In this document: in pieces, positions 1 to 10,582 of the stretch | Layout of the letters: every line of letters begins with the position of its first letter | Numbering within the stretch: position 1 is the first letter of the stretch | Assembly (NCBI GenBank): GCA_032622095.1 | Contig: CP136069.1 | Span: 81,862,958-81,926,957 of the forward strand | Direction of reading: 5' to 3' | Origin: Siphonodentalium dalli | Taxonomy: Eukaryota; Mollusca; Scaphopoda; Gadilida; Siphonodentaliidae | DNA: 64,000 nucleotides | The notes under the pieces: model-generated | The model's database searches: none | The model's input: the letters and a program-made list of their open reading frames with translations, nothing else | Told to the model about the DNA's origin: nothing | Made by a program: the position numbers and the translations under genes

Positions 1-182
1 TGCGTCCGAAAGATTCAAATGGACGTGGCTAAACGACTGACCACATGCGTTCGAAATACGGATGCAGACGAAATGCAATTATCTCGACTTTCACGACGGG
101 ATTAATTGACTGTCCGCTCTGAAGTTTAGGACGGGGAGGACGGGTACCATGAATTAACTCATTGAAAAACAAAGAATGCGTT

Positions 183-589
183 ATCTCGGAAACGGGTGGA
201 GCTATCGACTTGAAATTTGCTATGTGAATGTATCTTGCCCCGGATACAAATTTTATCGGGTCGCTGAGCCCGTGCGACGCCAGCTTCGCGCATGCGCAGA
301 TGAGATCTCGGAAACGGGTGGAGCTATCGACTTGAAATTTGGTATGTGAATGTATCTTGCCCCGGGTACTAATTTTATCGGGTCGCCGAGCTCGTGCGAC
401 GCCCGTGCAGCGCGTTCGCAGACGAGATCTCGGAAACGGGTGGAGCTATCGACTTGAAATTTGCTATGTGAATGTATCTTGCCCCGGATACGAATTTTAT
501 CGGGTCGCCGAGCCCGTGCGACGCAAGCTTCGCGCATGCGCAGACCAGATCTCGGAAACGGGTGGAGCTATCGACTTGAAATTTGGTTA
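183..589. repeat. 122-bp tandem repeat (3 full units plus a partial)
   Basis: The phrase ATCTCGGAAACGGGTGGAGC recurs at about 183, 305, 427 and 548, a period of 121-122 bp. Units are nearly identical and relatively GC-rich, with several CpG-containing stretches, unlike the AT-rich surroundings. Short ORFs on both strands here are by-products of the repeat. The 182 bases before it contain nothing I recognise. Confidence 0.9.
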
Positions 590-742
590 AATTTTTAAAA
601 TGTCATGTTTCTGAAACAAAGCCATGAGACGAATGCCGCCAGTGGCGGGCTAACCTGCTAGTATAGTATATATTTTACATGTAACACAGTTTCCAGTTCA
701 TGACAATTATAATCTTGCCAGATTTCACTGCATCATTTATCA

Positions 743-846
743 AGAGCTTTCCCATTAATGGCAACAAGCCATATTTCCAACTAAATCCTGAAAAATTACC
801 CATAATTCTGCTGTGGTTAAGGAGTCAATTATTTAGGGCATTACTG
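743..846. mobile_element. Half copy of CAGTAATGCC-type palindromic MITE
   Basis: This is the right half of a palindromic MITE, running from the gagctttccc...aatggcaacaagcc centre to the terminal GGGCATTACTG followed by TA. Complete copies are at 7417-7622 and about 24960-25120. The left half is missing. The following 847-1146 bases hold nothing recognisable. Confidence 0.7.
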
Positions 847-1154
847 TATATAAGTGCTTTGCCTAATAGCCGGAATTTTATCAAATCTTACCAAGGAAAA
901 AGTTTTAGTTTCTCTTAAAAGGGACACTATACTCAAATGTTGTTGTTGGTTTCTTTAGTCTCTGCTTCATTGAATAAGGTAACAAGATTTCCATTATTTG
1001 AATGTCTATTGGGTACGAAATAATGTTGCGGATTGCAAATTTGACAGAATTCGAAAATAGAATCATTGTCATCAAGTAATTTTTGTACAGTTTTCAAGCA
1101 AATGTATCAAATAAATGTTATATTATATGCATACTAGTCATATACTCATTTAAG

Positions 1155-1529
1155 CATGGGCGCCGGAAGCATCCAAGGGTAGGGGGGGCAGAGCCTACAA
1201 AAAGGGCACTTTTCCGCAAAAAAGGGCATTTTCTCCGCAAACTCGGGAAAATAACCATAAATTCATTGTGGCAAAAATCGCTATTTTAATGGTATTTGTC
1301 GGTTTTTATGGCCGTTTTGTGATTAAATTGACAAAAAAATAATATTCCTTGTGAAATTGGTGGTATTTGGACCAAAAAAGTAACATTTTGCTATAAAAAC
1401 ACGAGATTAAACATACAAAAAGCATTTTCTGTCTCCAGAAAAAGGGCAAGCCCTGCCCCCACTCACCCCCCTTGGTCAAGGGCAGGGGGGTCAGCTACCC
1501 CCTCAGCCCCTCCTCTTCCGGCGCCCCTA
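1155..1529. mobile_element. Non-autonomous hAT-type MITE with 8-bp TSD
   Basis: The ends are inverted: CATGGGCGCCGGAAG on the left, and on the right the complement reads TAGGGGCGCCGGAAG. The element is flanked by perfect 8-bp copies of CATTTAAG at 1147-1154 and 1530-1537. CA(G)GGGCG termini with 8-bp duplications are typical of hAT transposons. It has no transposase; the interior is low-complexity with G/C runs near both ends. Confidence 0.85.
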
Positions 1530-1903
1530 CATTTAAGTTATTGTATAGTCACTAGTCAGTGAGTGGCTTGAGGTTACACCTGCATCAACATAATTTTTGA
1601 CACTATCATGTATGCCACTCGTTGCCCAATCCACTTTCCATCAATTAATTTGATAATGTCTTGTAAATTAATTTATGGCTCCAGCCCTAAATTAAATTTA
1701 TATCAAGTTATTAACTTTGATTTTGTAAAAAGATAACCTGTTAACCTGAATGTTTACAGAATACATCTTCGACTCAAATTACTATTTTGTTCTATATATT
1801 ATCACTATTAGATTGTTATTATTACCAGGAATGTATTGAAATTGGCGTACAGTACCCCTTTAAGAATATATCCAGAGATTAGGGTGTGTTCCTTTCATTT
1901 CAG

Positions 1904-2159
1904 AACCCTGGATCACCACAGAGTGGTTCCAGCTTCAATCGGAGTAAACCCAGTCCCGGACACCATTTCCGATTACTCGTCACTCGACCTGAGTGTCCAC
2001 CTGTCTGAGTATTTCCCAGGATGCAACACACTCTTGGTAGATGTCACACCCTGGTGCCTTGTAACCAATAATAGTGACCTTGACCTTCTGTGGCTTACTG
2101 GAGATGATGGTGCACAGTCGATACTGAGCGGGAAGACTGTCGTTCCACCAAAGACCGAG
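1904..2159 (+). CDS. VPS13B: VPS13B exon A (first exon in window)
   Basis: This internal exon belongs to a VPS13B/COH1-like bridge-type lipid-transfer protein, a Golgi and endosomal trafficking protein about 4,000 residues long in vertebrates. The acceptor is tttcatttcag|a and the donor GAG|gtcaga, a weak match to consensus. The first base completes a codon and the exon ends in phase 0. It encodes about 85 residues including the block VTPWCLVTNNSDLDLLW, a beta-rich VAB/SHR-binding-like repeat typical of VPS13 proteins. The 5' part of the gene must lie upstream of the window; no earlier exon is visible in 1-1900. Identification rests on the downstream exons, which match the family strongly. 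Confidence 0.8.
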
Positions 2160-2344
2160 GTCAGATTAATTGATTATTCTCTCACAACTGAGTATTGGCT
2201 CAAATCTACTACCTACATATTAGTTTTATATGCCCATTTTTCAAGGAAAAATGGGGGTACATTTGATTGACTTTGTCCGTATGTCTGTCCAGGCATATAT
2301 CTCAGTCATGGGTCATCAGATCTGAATGAAATTTGGTATGCATG

Positions 2345-3392
2345 CAGGCCTCAGCCTAGGGGTTCAGAACAGGGAGACTTGAAGTCTCCCTCCAGGAAAT
2401 TTAGGGAGACTTCAGGAAATTTAGGGAGACTTCAGGGAGAAGTGGGGAGACTACCAAAAATTGACAATTTTCAAATATCGCTTTATTTTATAACATCAAT
2501 AAAAAATTTAAAAAGTTAAAATAAGAAATAAAACTAAAAAATTTGGACTTTATCTGAAATTAGCGTAATTAATTGTTATTATACATTTAACAGTCTGAAT
2601 CATGATCAGATGTAGTTGGTGGACCCAACTAATCAAACATTCAGCCGTGCTCTGATAATTAACGTCAGATTTGCGGACTAGATCAGATGATGCATGTAAC
2701 TTTTTAAGTTTAATTTGGTCACGGCTGTAATGTGGGTGTCCGCTAAAATAAACAATAAGGACTAACTAACAAAGGAGTTGCTAAAGCTTTTATTAATTAA
2801 TGGTCTCCCTTAATTAATGCCAACATCACTGGTATAATCCGATTAAAGCAATAAACTTGACATTTATTTACGGCTACGGAAGCGGTCTCTTCAAAAAGTG
2901 GGACGCGGTCTCTTCAAAAAGTACGACGCGTTACCGAAACGAACTTCCGAAAATACTCTTTTATATCTGAAAAGTGGTCTTTTAAGTTAATTATTTAACA
3001 TTTATTTGTGACACTCACGATGGTCAGTAACAACACAGATGCGAACATATCGTGTTTTCAGCGTGTCAAAACATTCGTGATTAACATTCATTACCGCAAA
3101 GCGAACAAAAGCGACTGAATAACAACACAAAACAATAGGTCATATTTTATTTTTTATTTTAAACACTTGGGTCTTTGTCTCTGAATCGTCTGTTTCTTTT
3201 TGGGATGGCCAGCACAATTCATCTATATACGGACATGTCTGGGAAAAAAACTAGAAAAAAAATTAAGAACAAAAAAACAAAATCCCCCTAAAATTGAAGG
3301 CGAATTCGATTTCGCCTTAGAGCGACGATAGGGCGAAGTCAGCGACAGTAAGGCAACAATCTCGCCCGAGTCGCCTTGTGAGCTGAGGCCTG
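2345..3392. mobile_element. hAT-type non-autonomous element, 1.05 kb, 8-bp TSD
   Basis: The termini are CAGGCCTCAGC and its inverted complement, flanked by perfect 8-bp TATGCATG copies (2337-2344 and 3393-3400). The interior carries short repeats of 'GGGAGACTTCAGG' near the left end and no coding region. It is inserted in the VPS13B intron between exons A and B, within an older repeat (2220-2336 continuing at 3401). Confidence 0.85.
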
Positions 3393-3515
3393 TATGCATG
3401 TTCCCAATCATGACTATGTTCAATAGAGACATTTTCCATGCTAGAGTTATATTTCTTTGTTTATCTGGATATTTTTTTTGGTCTGTCAGTGCAGATATCT
3501 CACCCATGTTCAGTT

Positions 3516-3826
3516 GCTCAGGCCTCAACTGCTATGGGAAACCTAGGATCAGATTGCAATTCCCCAGTTGGAGTTGGTGACACATTGGTCACCTCGTATT
3601 ATGGGATATAGAAACTTCCAAGAAGGGGAAATAGTAACTAAAAACAATGTTAACTTGAGACTATAGATACTTCCCAGCAGATGAGACCTAAGCAGAATGA
3701 GGTCCCCAGAGTGTGAATTTGGTGATGCTAGTCCGCTATGTAGGATAGCATCACTAAATTATCCCTCTGGGGTCCTCATTCTGCAAATGACAGACACACT
3801 ATTTACAGACTTGGTCATTATGTGAT
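3516..3826. mobile_element. GAATGAGGTC-palindrome MITE, 5' truncated
   Basis: It carries the family's central segment (cttcccag...atgaggcctaagcag) and the right hairpin GAATGAGGTCCCCAGAG...ctctggggtcctcattctgc, ending in the family's right tip (AAATGACAGACACAC...). The left hairpin is missing. Confidence 0.75.
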
Positions 3827-3914
3827 ACACTTTGTGACTAATTACACGTTCGCATGCCCATAATTAAACTAAAACTGAAAAGGATCTAAAAATATAATAA
3901 TTTGTTCGATATCA

Positions 3915-4421
3915 CGTGAGGATTTCTGACGGATGGGACGAGAGCTAATTTTAGCACTCGTAAATTGAAACTTCCGGGTGCGAGAGAAATTGCTTCTTAA
4001 TCCTGGGAAGGACTACAGGCTCTCTCTCTATTTTAACAAGCCTGCAAATAGGTTGTCTCATTTGCAGAATGAGGTCCCCAGAGGGTGAATTTAGTGAGAC
4101 TATGCTCAACTGCTATGGGAGACCTCGGATCAGATTCCAGTTCCCCAGTTGAAGTTGGTGATGTTCACCCATTAGTCACCTCGATTTGGCATTTATCTTC
4201 TGCAAATTAGGGGATATAGGAACTTCCCAGAATGGAAAAACTAACTAAAACAATGTTAATTTGAGACCATAGATCCTTATCTGAAGGTGATGCCTAAGCA
4301 AAATGAGGTATCCAGATGGTGAATTTGGTAAAACTAGCATGATGTGTGGGATATAATCGCTAAATTCACCCTCTGGGGACCTCATTCTGCAAATGTCAGA
4401 CACTCTAAATTCAGACTTGGT
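3915..4421. mobile_element. GAATGAGGTC-palindrome MITE plus attached 5' repeat segment
   Basis: Left tip AAGCCTGCAAATAGG at about 4039, then a truncated left hairpin, the central segment, and a complete right hairpin ending at about 4413. The 120 bases upstream (gaggatttctgac...cctgggaaggac) recur at 7665-7800 next to another copy of this family, so they may be part of a longer element. Confidence 0.7.
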
Positions 4422-4475
4422 CTCCTGGGATGGACTGCATGCTCCCTCTGTTTGACATATATTTCATATTTGCAG

Positions 4476-4787
4476 GCTGAGTTGAGAATTGGCCTACAGA
4501 TAGAGAATGAGATATTTCCGACCCAGTCAGTTATTGTGTCACATGCCGTGGCATCCGTGAGGTATTCTCAGTCAAAGGACAATCCGATCCTCTACATCAA
4601 TGGTACACTCAACTTGTCCATCATCTCGGAGAATGAGAAAATATCAACAGTGCACAACTTGGTGATAAAGTCGTCTTTCCTACACCGAATGCGGGTCATA
4701 CATATTACTAACCAGTATCATGTGACCAACATCAGTATGTTGCCTCTCCGCGTAGCCTGCTTCTGTGTTCCTGCTGATAGTGAAAAG
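4476..4787 (+). CDS. VPS13B: VPS13B exon B
   Basis: This 312-bp exon is phase 0 at both ends, with acceptor atttgcag|GCT and strong donor AAG|gtatgt. It encodes 104 residues of beta-rich sequence (AELRIGLQIENEIFP...) in the C-terminal half of VPS13B, upstream of the SHR-binding region. A MITE starts about 21 bp past the donor. The pyrimidine-rich region before the acceptor matches a sequence repeated elsewhere in the window (see findings). Family membership follows from continuity with exons C-J. Confidence 0.8.
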
Positions 4788-4808
4788 GTATGTGCTAATA
4801 ACGCTTAA

Positions 4809-5300
4809 CCCTTCCATGACTGGAGCATCCTGAAATGTTGTGAAAACTCTGCGCCAATGCATTCTCTTATAGGCGATATTTTGGTGACGTCACTAGTCAC
4901 GTGTCAAAACATTAACAAACCAGCTGGTAGGCAGAAAGGTGGAATCGTAGTACATTTTCATAGAAAATATGATCGTGTGTTTGATAAGCTGTGAATAACA
5001 AACAAAGAGAATGGGCAAAAACAAAATCAGGGAATAGTTGTTATGTTATTGGATGTTCCAATGGACTCGAAAAAAAACATTAATGTGTTGACTATTTTCG
5101 TTTGATAAATATAAAAATCATAAATGTTTCCATACTGAGCCTCGCATATATAAGATAATATATTGTCCTAACAATATTTACCATGACCTTGTAAGCCAGT
5201 TCATTCTCTTATATATGCGAGGGTCCCTCACATATATAAAAGAATGCACTGGCATAGGATCTTTAATGCTGCACCAATGCTGCTCCCATCATGAAAGGGT
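4809..5300. mobile_element. TTAA-flanked MITE (piggyBac-like), with internal hairpins
   Basis: Left end TTAA|CCCTTCCATGACTGGAGC; right end ...CCCATCATGAAAGGG|TTAA near 5300. The interior has the family's hairpin arms (caatgcattctcttat, atatgcgaggg...ctcacatatata). It is longer than sister copies because of extra sequence at about 4880-5130. TTAA targets with CCCTTT-type ends suggest piggyBac mobilisation. Confidence 0.7.
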
Positions 5301-6063
5301 TAAACACGAATAAAAAGATTTTCAATTGTCAAATGATTCCTACTATGAATGAACAACATTTCTAGAGGAACCACTCATCAATGAATATTTAGTAAAGAAA
5401 GATTTAATACCCAGAAAACAAAAACAACAATGGCTGTGATCGTGTGCATGCAGTCTCTTTGAAAAGCCGACGGATATCCTATATAATGGATGTACGCCTC
5501 TAGAAGTGTCCATTATATTTCATTTCTACGACGACGCAGCATTCCCAACATGACATAATAAACCATTTCCAAATATGGAGTGGATTCGCACAGTAAATGT
5601 TTGTGAGAATCATAGTATTTAGAAATAGTTATAAAAACAACAAGATGCGAAAGAATATTCAGTCATGAATATCGTTAACTGATAAAATCTTGAAGATGAT
5701 GTCTCCTATATATCGATGAGTAAAATCAATTATGGATATATGTCCTGTATTCAGGTTTCCAGCAAATGTCGTGTTTAACAATGCGTGGGAAAATTGTCAA
5801 CGCGTCATTGACCTCAGATCTGTGAAGTGATCTGTTATGCCATAAACCAATGAAATCGCACATAGTCTGCACCACTCTCCAATGAAATGGAGGGAATCCC
5901 TTCAAACAGAACCTAATTTTAATAGAGAGTTCCAGAGACGTATATGTGACCCGCCATATCCAATCCAGTCGGAAGTCGGATTTTTTACCCTGTGCCAATG
6001 TATTCTCTTATATATGCGAGTCGACCATAGGTCGCCTCGCATATATAAGAGAATGCATAGAGA
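5301..6063. other. Intron, no gene seen
   Basis: AT-rich intronic sequence. About 5990-6050 contains one copy of the hairpin CCAATGTATTCTCTTATATA...TATATAAGAGAATGCAT, the internal module of the TTAA MITE family. Short ORFs here run through that palindrome and are not supported. Confidence 0.5.
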
Positions 6064-6225
6064 ATACCTACGAGTTTTGGTTGAATACCCGAATTATCTC
6101 ATGAGTGGGTGCAAGGAAGTACAGAATTTCCACGAGCGGCTGCAAGCCGCGAGTGGAAATTCTGTACTTCCTTGCACCCACGAATGAGATAATCCGGGTA
6201 TTCAACCAAAACCCGTAGGTTTTCT
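6064..6225. repeat. Long perfect hairpin (about 160 bp)
   Basis: Two arms of about 75 bp run from aatacctacgagttttggtt to aaccaaaacccgtaggtttt and meet at gcggctgcaagccgc. The arms include GTGGGTGCAAGGAAGTACAG and its exact complement. It is probably a fold-back MITE; no target duplication is clear. The rest of the intron to 6966 is AT-rich, with a duplicated 'gttatccatcgagtcggtc' at about 6600-6640. Confidence 0.8.
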
Positions 6226-6966
6226 TTTTATTATATGCGCTATAAACTGCACCAAAACTGCTAATTTTGTCCTACAGTTCACTTCAAATTGTTAGAAAGC
6301 TTCGACATTTGCATTTTGTTTACATTCCATCAATTGATTTGCTCACCACTGAATGACAAATATCGAAATAGTCCCCATTGTTTTATTCTGAAATGATGCG
6401 AGAAAATTAATGTATACATAATTTAGTGATAAGAATATATTAAAACAAATGAGTTAACATTATAACAATTAAATAACAGTTTATGAACCGTGAAAATCAA
6501 TAATTAAAACAATAGTCCGGCTGTTATTAATACGCTTTGAAACTTAATGTGATTCGCCGCTATAAACCGGAAGTGATCTCCGAAAAAGTAATACTATTAT
6601 GTTATCCATCGAGTCGGTCAGTGTTATCCATCGAGTCGGTCCAGGCGATGGATATAACGCTCTACGCCACGGCAATTTCCCACTATTTAATGGGGAAGCA
6701 TATAATAAATTGGCCTATCAATTTTTTACAATTTTAATAACTTGTTCTTGTATTCTTTAACAATTTTATAATTTAATCCATACAGAGCCCCAGACAAACA
6801 TGAGCATGCAGACGACACTCTTCTAAGTTCTATGTGCTTCTATATATGTGTGGGGCTCCCTGCAGGATTTTCATTGGCTTTACAAAGAGACTGGTGTGCA
6901 TGGTGTCATCACGAGTGAAACCTCTACTCTAAGTGGACAATCTAATCTTTGCCTTCTTTCTTACAG

Positions 6967-7399
6967 ATCTGTGATTTACGTACCATTGAGTTCTCAAAGA
7001 CTACTGAGAAGTCATCTTTGAAGGAAATAGGAGTTTCTTCGTGGCCGATTCTCATCCGCTCACCTACTCAAACGGATAGTCAGAAGCAGAAACTAGGCCG
7101 GAATCTTGTGCATTATATACAGCTGAAACATTCCAACACATCATCAGATTCATCCAGGACAATATGTTCCATTCCAGTGAGGATTCAATGTACAGATACG
7201 TGTAAGAGGACTTCCGTTGCTGTGCCTTTAGAGGGTGTCGATGCTAACAGGACTCAACTCTTATGTCTCACTTTCTTACATAAGGATTCTCTGTCATATA
7301 TCACAATACACAATGATAACGCGGCTATGTTCAAATTCATAAATCAGTGTTCATTCAATGTTTTGTTCGGAGAAGTGACTACAACGGGAACTGTAGTAG
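6967..7399 (+). CDS. VPS13B: VPS13B exon C
   Basis: This 433-bp exon has acceptor ttcttacag|ATC in phase 0 and donor GTAG|gtaaga leaving one base. It encodes about 144 residues of beta-rich sequence (ICDLRTIEFSKTTEK..., then ...SFNVLFGEVTTTGTVV) continuing the VPS13B C-terminal half. The extra base joins exon D to make a Gly codon, so the reading frame is preserved. A MITE starts only 17 bp past the donor. Confidence 0.85.
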
Positions 7400-7416
7400 G
7401 TAAGAATGATTTATTA

Positions 7417-7622
7417 CAGTAATGCCCTAAATAATCGACTCCTTAACCACAGAAGAATTATGGGTAATTTTTCAGGATTTAGTTGTATTAAAATATGGCT
7501 TGTTGCCATTCATCGGAAAGCTCTCACTGATGAATGGCAACAAGCCATATTTCCGACTAAATCCTGAAAAATTACCCCTTATTCTGCTGTGGTTAAGGAG
7601 TTGATTATTTTTGGCATTACTG
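7417..7622. mobile_element. Complete CAGTAATGCC-type MITE, 206 bp
   Basis: An almost perfect palindrome. Ends are CAGTAATGCC.. and ..GGCATTACTG, flanked by TA (7415-7416 and 7623-7624). The arms contain the 'gactccttaaccacag' and 'aatatggcttgttgccattcat' modules and their complements. TA duplications and CAGT ends point to a Tc1/mariner-like source. It sits just inside the intron after exon C. Confidence 0.85.
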
Positions 7623-7664
7623 TATTTGATCCACCACGGACATCTGTAGAATGATAACAGTCCA

Positions 7665-8170
7665 CTAGAGGATTTCTGACAGGTGGGATGAGAGCTAATT
7701 TTAGTAAATTGAAACTTGCTGGTGCGGATGGGTGCTAGAAAAAATGCTCCCGTCTCCTGGGAAGGACTGCAGGCTCCCTCTATTTGACATATAATCGAGT
7801 CTGTAAATAGTGTGGCTGTCATTTGCAGAATGAGGTCCACAGAGGGTGAATTCAGTGATGCTATCCCGCACAGAGGGCTAAATCACCAAATTCGCCCTCT
7901 GGGGACCTCATTCTGTTTAGCCCTCATCTTCTGGGAAGTATCTATGTTCTCAAATTAACATTGTTGTTAGTAACTTTTTCCCTTCTGGGAAGTTTCTATA
8001 TCTCCTAATTTGATGAAAATAAAATGCATAATCGATGTGATTAAGCAGAATGAGGTTCCCAGAGGGTGAATTTAGTGATGCTAGCCCGATATGCGGGATA
8101 GCATCATTAAATTCACCCTCTCGGGACCTCATTCTATAAATGACACACACACTAAACTCAGACTTGAACC
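7665..8170. mobile_element. GAATGAGGTC-palindrome MITE, complete two-hairpin copy
   Basis: The left tip (gtctgtaaatagtgtgg) is at about 7800. Two hairpins (about 7826-7917 and 8046-8137) are separated by the family spacer containing cttctgggaagta and gggaagtttctat; the right tip is ..CACACTAAACTCAGACTTG. The 5' 130 bases repeat those at 3915-4040. The interval 8171-8452 shows nothing recognisable. Confidence 0.8.
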
Positions 8171-8452
8171 CAGTATGTGTGTACCATAAACACTTTTATA
8201 AATGATAGACAAATAAAAACTCAACACTCTTTGAATTTTCCACCACATGGCCATCTTCAGCTAAACAAGTTATAAAGGTAAACTCAGTTCAATAACTAAT
8301 GTTTGTAGCTTTAATTTGTCAATTATAATGTCACATTCTTCATGCTGATGATGTGGCAGAAATTTTCAACAAGAGAGATCCGTCTTTATTCTTTTGGTGA
8401 CCTTCAAGTTCATCAGCACTGGAATTACTGCTGCATTATCTACATTAACGGG

Positions 8453-8559
8453 AGAGCTTTCCAATGAATGGCAACAAGCCATATTTCCAACTAAATCCTG
8501 AAAAGTTGCCCATAATTCTTCTGTGGTTAAGGGGTCGATTACTTAGGGCATTACTGTAA
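8453..8559. mobile_element. Half copy of CAGTAATGCC-type MITE
   Basis: The right half of the palindrome (gagagctttccaatgaatgg...ttagggcattactg), ending in TA. It ends about 26 bp before the exon D acceptor, so it lies in the branch-point region of that intron. Confidence 0.75.
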
Positions 8560-8585
8560 ATAATAATGTTTAATATTTTCTTCAG

Positions 8586-9818
8586 GTGGTATGGTACAAG
8601 AAGATGTGGAACTGGTGGATGGTTTGCCGTTTGTACCAACAGGTGGTACAACATTCTACACACCACCTTCAGTCAACCAGAAATTCCCCATCATTACCGA
8701 TAACTCAAATCCCGTCCACATTCGTCTCTGCTCTGTGAAAGATTCTAATGAAAGGACTCCCTGGACGGGTGATATAGACCTCTCAATCACACGAGAAACC
8801 TTCGTTAAATTACCCGATGTCTGTGATATTATGGTTCTGATTGAGGAAACTGCAGGAGTTATTTCCATCACACTCAGACCTGTGGGACGAGCCGACATTT
8901 CTGCAAAAGAAATTCGCAATAAAGTTGGACGGCTAACTTCAGATACAGAGGAGAGAAAAAATGCAGAGCCCTCAACCTCGACTCTTATCGCGGAGAAAGT
9001 TGTGCCAATTTCGGAAAACAAATCTCTTCGACAATTGACATCATTTTCTCTGGGATGTTTGCTCGATCATTTGACCTTGACCTTCATTGAAGAACCTCCA
9101 AATGAAGGTCTTCACAAAGAGTTGTTGAATGTTTCATTAGATAATATTCTGTTCGCTTGGTTTCCACTTGACAGTTTCGCTCAAAACTACGTCACTAAAT
9201 CAAGCTGCAGTCTGTGTATAGGGAATGTGCAAATTGACAACCAGTTGTATCGGGAAGTAATATACGACTTTCCCGTTCTTTTGATTGCTCAAAATTCAAA
9301 GAAACAAACTCAAGATTTGAGTAGTTTGATGGAATTGTCAATCACAGAGAAATATGCAATACTCAAACATTCCAGTATGTTTTGTGTTCAAACTGTTCTG
9401 TCGGTGGATAATGTATCAGGGTACCAGTCTATCAGCTCACTCGAGATTCTAGTCAAAGCAATCAACATGAACGTCGAAGACAGATTCATGTATAAATTGC
9501 TTTCGGAAATGGAATCTACAATACCGATTATTCTTAAAATGAAACCTCCTGTTAGGGCAACTTCTGAGCCAGTGAAACTGGTGAGCGAAGTCGCTCACTT
9601 AGTTCAGTCAGTGTCTTATCCAATCAGGATCCAGCATTTCGTAATCCATCCAATCAACATTGAATTGAGTCTTCACGCTTCACTGAAATTGTTCATCGCG
9701 TTGGACGAGACTCCATTGGTGATCGGTGCTTTTGAGAAGAATGGACTATTTACGAATACTTATCAGCTGGTACGAGGCCTGTCCATGCATTATGCTACAG
9801 GTGCTCTCTTTAGAGCAG
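8586..9818 (+). CDS. VPS13B: VPS13B exon D (large exon)
   Basis: This 1,233-bp exon has acceptor ttttcttcag|GT and donor GCAG|gtttgt, with one-base phase at both ends (split Gly codons). It encodes about 411 residues. Seen in order are a short glycine-rich start, a VPS13 SHR-binding/beta-repeat stretch (PVHIRLCSVKD..., ..VMVLIEET-like block), and at the end the conserved VPS13 C-terminal motif region (..PIRIQHFVIHPINIELSLH.., ..DETPL). The end joins exon E to give RAG-MVIGSLEILGSP, a highly conserved VPS13B junction. There are no internal stops or frameshifts, so the gene looks intact. Confidence 0.9.
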
Positions 9819-9852
9819 GTTTGTATGGTTGTTTTTTTCCCCCAGAATTTAA

Positions 9853-10095
9853 CCCTTCCATTACTGGTGCCTCCTAAAATTTTTGCGAAAACCCTGTACT
9901 AATGTATTTTCTTATATATGCGGGTCTCCCATAGAGAGCCTAGCATATATAAGAGAATACATTGGCCTAACAATATTTACCATCACCTTGTTAAGCCAGT
10001 GCATTCTCTTATATATGTGAAGCTGCCTATATAAGAACATGCACTGTCACATGATCTGTAATGCTGCACAAGCGCAGCTCCCGTCATGAAATGGT
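9853..10095. mobile_element. TTAA-flanked piggyBac-like MITE
   Basis: Left end TTAA|CCCTTCCATTACTGGTGCC; right end CTCCCGTCATGAAATGG. It contains two hairpin modules (atgtattttcttatatatgcg.. and gcattctcttatatatg..). It begins 34 bp after the exon D donor. A partial second copy is at about 10366-10434. Confidence 0.75.
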
Positions 10096-10139
10096 TCACT
10101 TCACTATTTTTACACACCAATTGGTGCAGGAATTTAACT

Positions 10140-10380
10140 CTACAAAAATACGCATTGATGAGAACAAAAGGAGATGTTCACATAATAAGTTTAACAAAAC
10201 GGCCTCAGGCCATTTTTTAAAACTTATTATCTGAACATTTCCAACCAATTAAAAGGACTCCTTCTGATCTATTATGTGCTTATATTTCCTGAACATCCCT
10301 CCAGATGTATAATGGACCATTCAATTTTATAAATAAATGGGAGAATCCATTTGTAACGAAAGGGTTAATACTGAGCAATA
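10140..10380. mobile_element. TTAA MITE family 2 fragment (GTTCAGATAATAAGTT palindrome)
   Basis: It holds the inverted pair gatgttcacataataagttt...aaacttattatctgaacatt, then cctgaacatccctcca...gagaatccattt and CGAAAGGGTTAA. A second, inverted copy of 10262-10385 lies at about 15492-15602, just outside the large palindromic element. Related copies are at 24459-24628, 26240-26320 and 28348-28775. Confidence 0.65.
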
Positions 10381-10582
10381 TAAGATACTACACTTGCACA
10401 TGATCTTGCACAGCTCCCGTCATGAAAGGGTTAAAGCCCGTTTTTTATTGAATTTTACACAAGTGTTAAATTTTTTGTTATGGATTAGTGAGCCTATAAG
10501 GAAAAAAGCTGAGCAGAATCGTCTGATTACTGATTGTCTTGAACTTGGAAATGTATTTTCACTTGAAGATACGCAGTTCTTA

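Noticed and set aside
5882-6187. 101-aa ORF on the + strand
   Set aside because: It runs through two palindromes (TTAA-family hairpin and the long hairpin at 6064); the peptide is a repeat translation.
8656-9021. 121-aa minus-strand ORF
   Set aside because: It is an antisense shadow of VPS13B exon D, which is supported by splice phases and family similarity.
9801-9820. Alternative exon D donor at gctacag|gtgctc (about 9800)
   Set aside because: Using the later donor (after 9818) gives the conserved LFRAG-MVIGSLEILGSP junction in the correct phase; the earlier one would break it.
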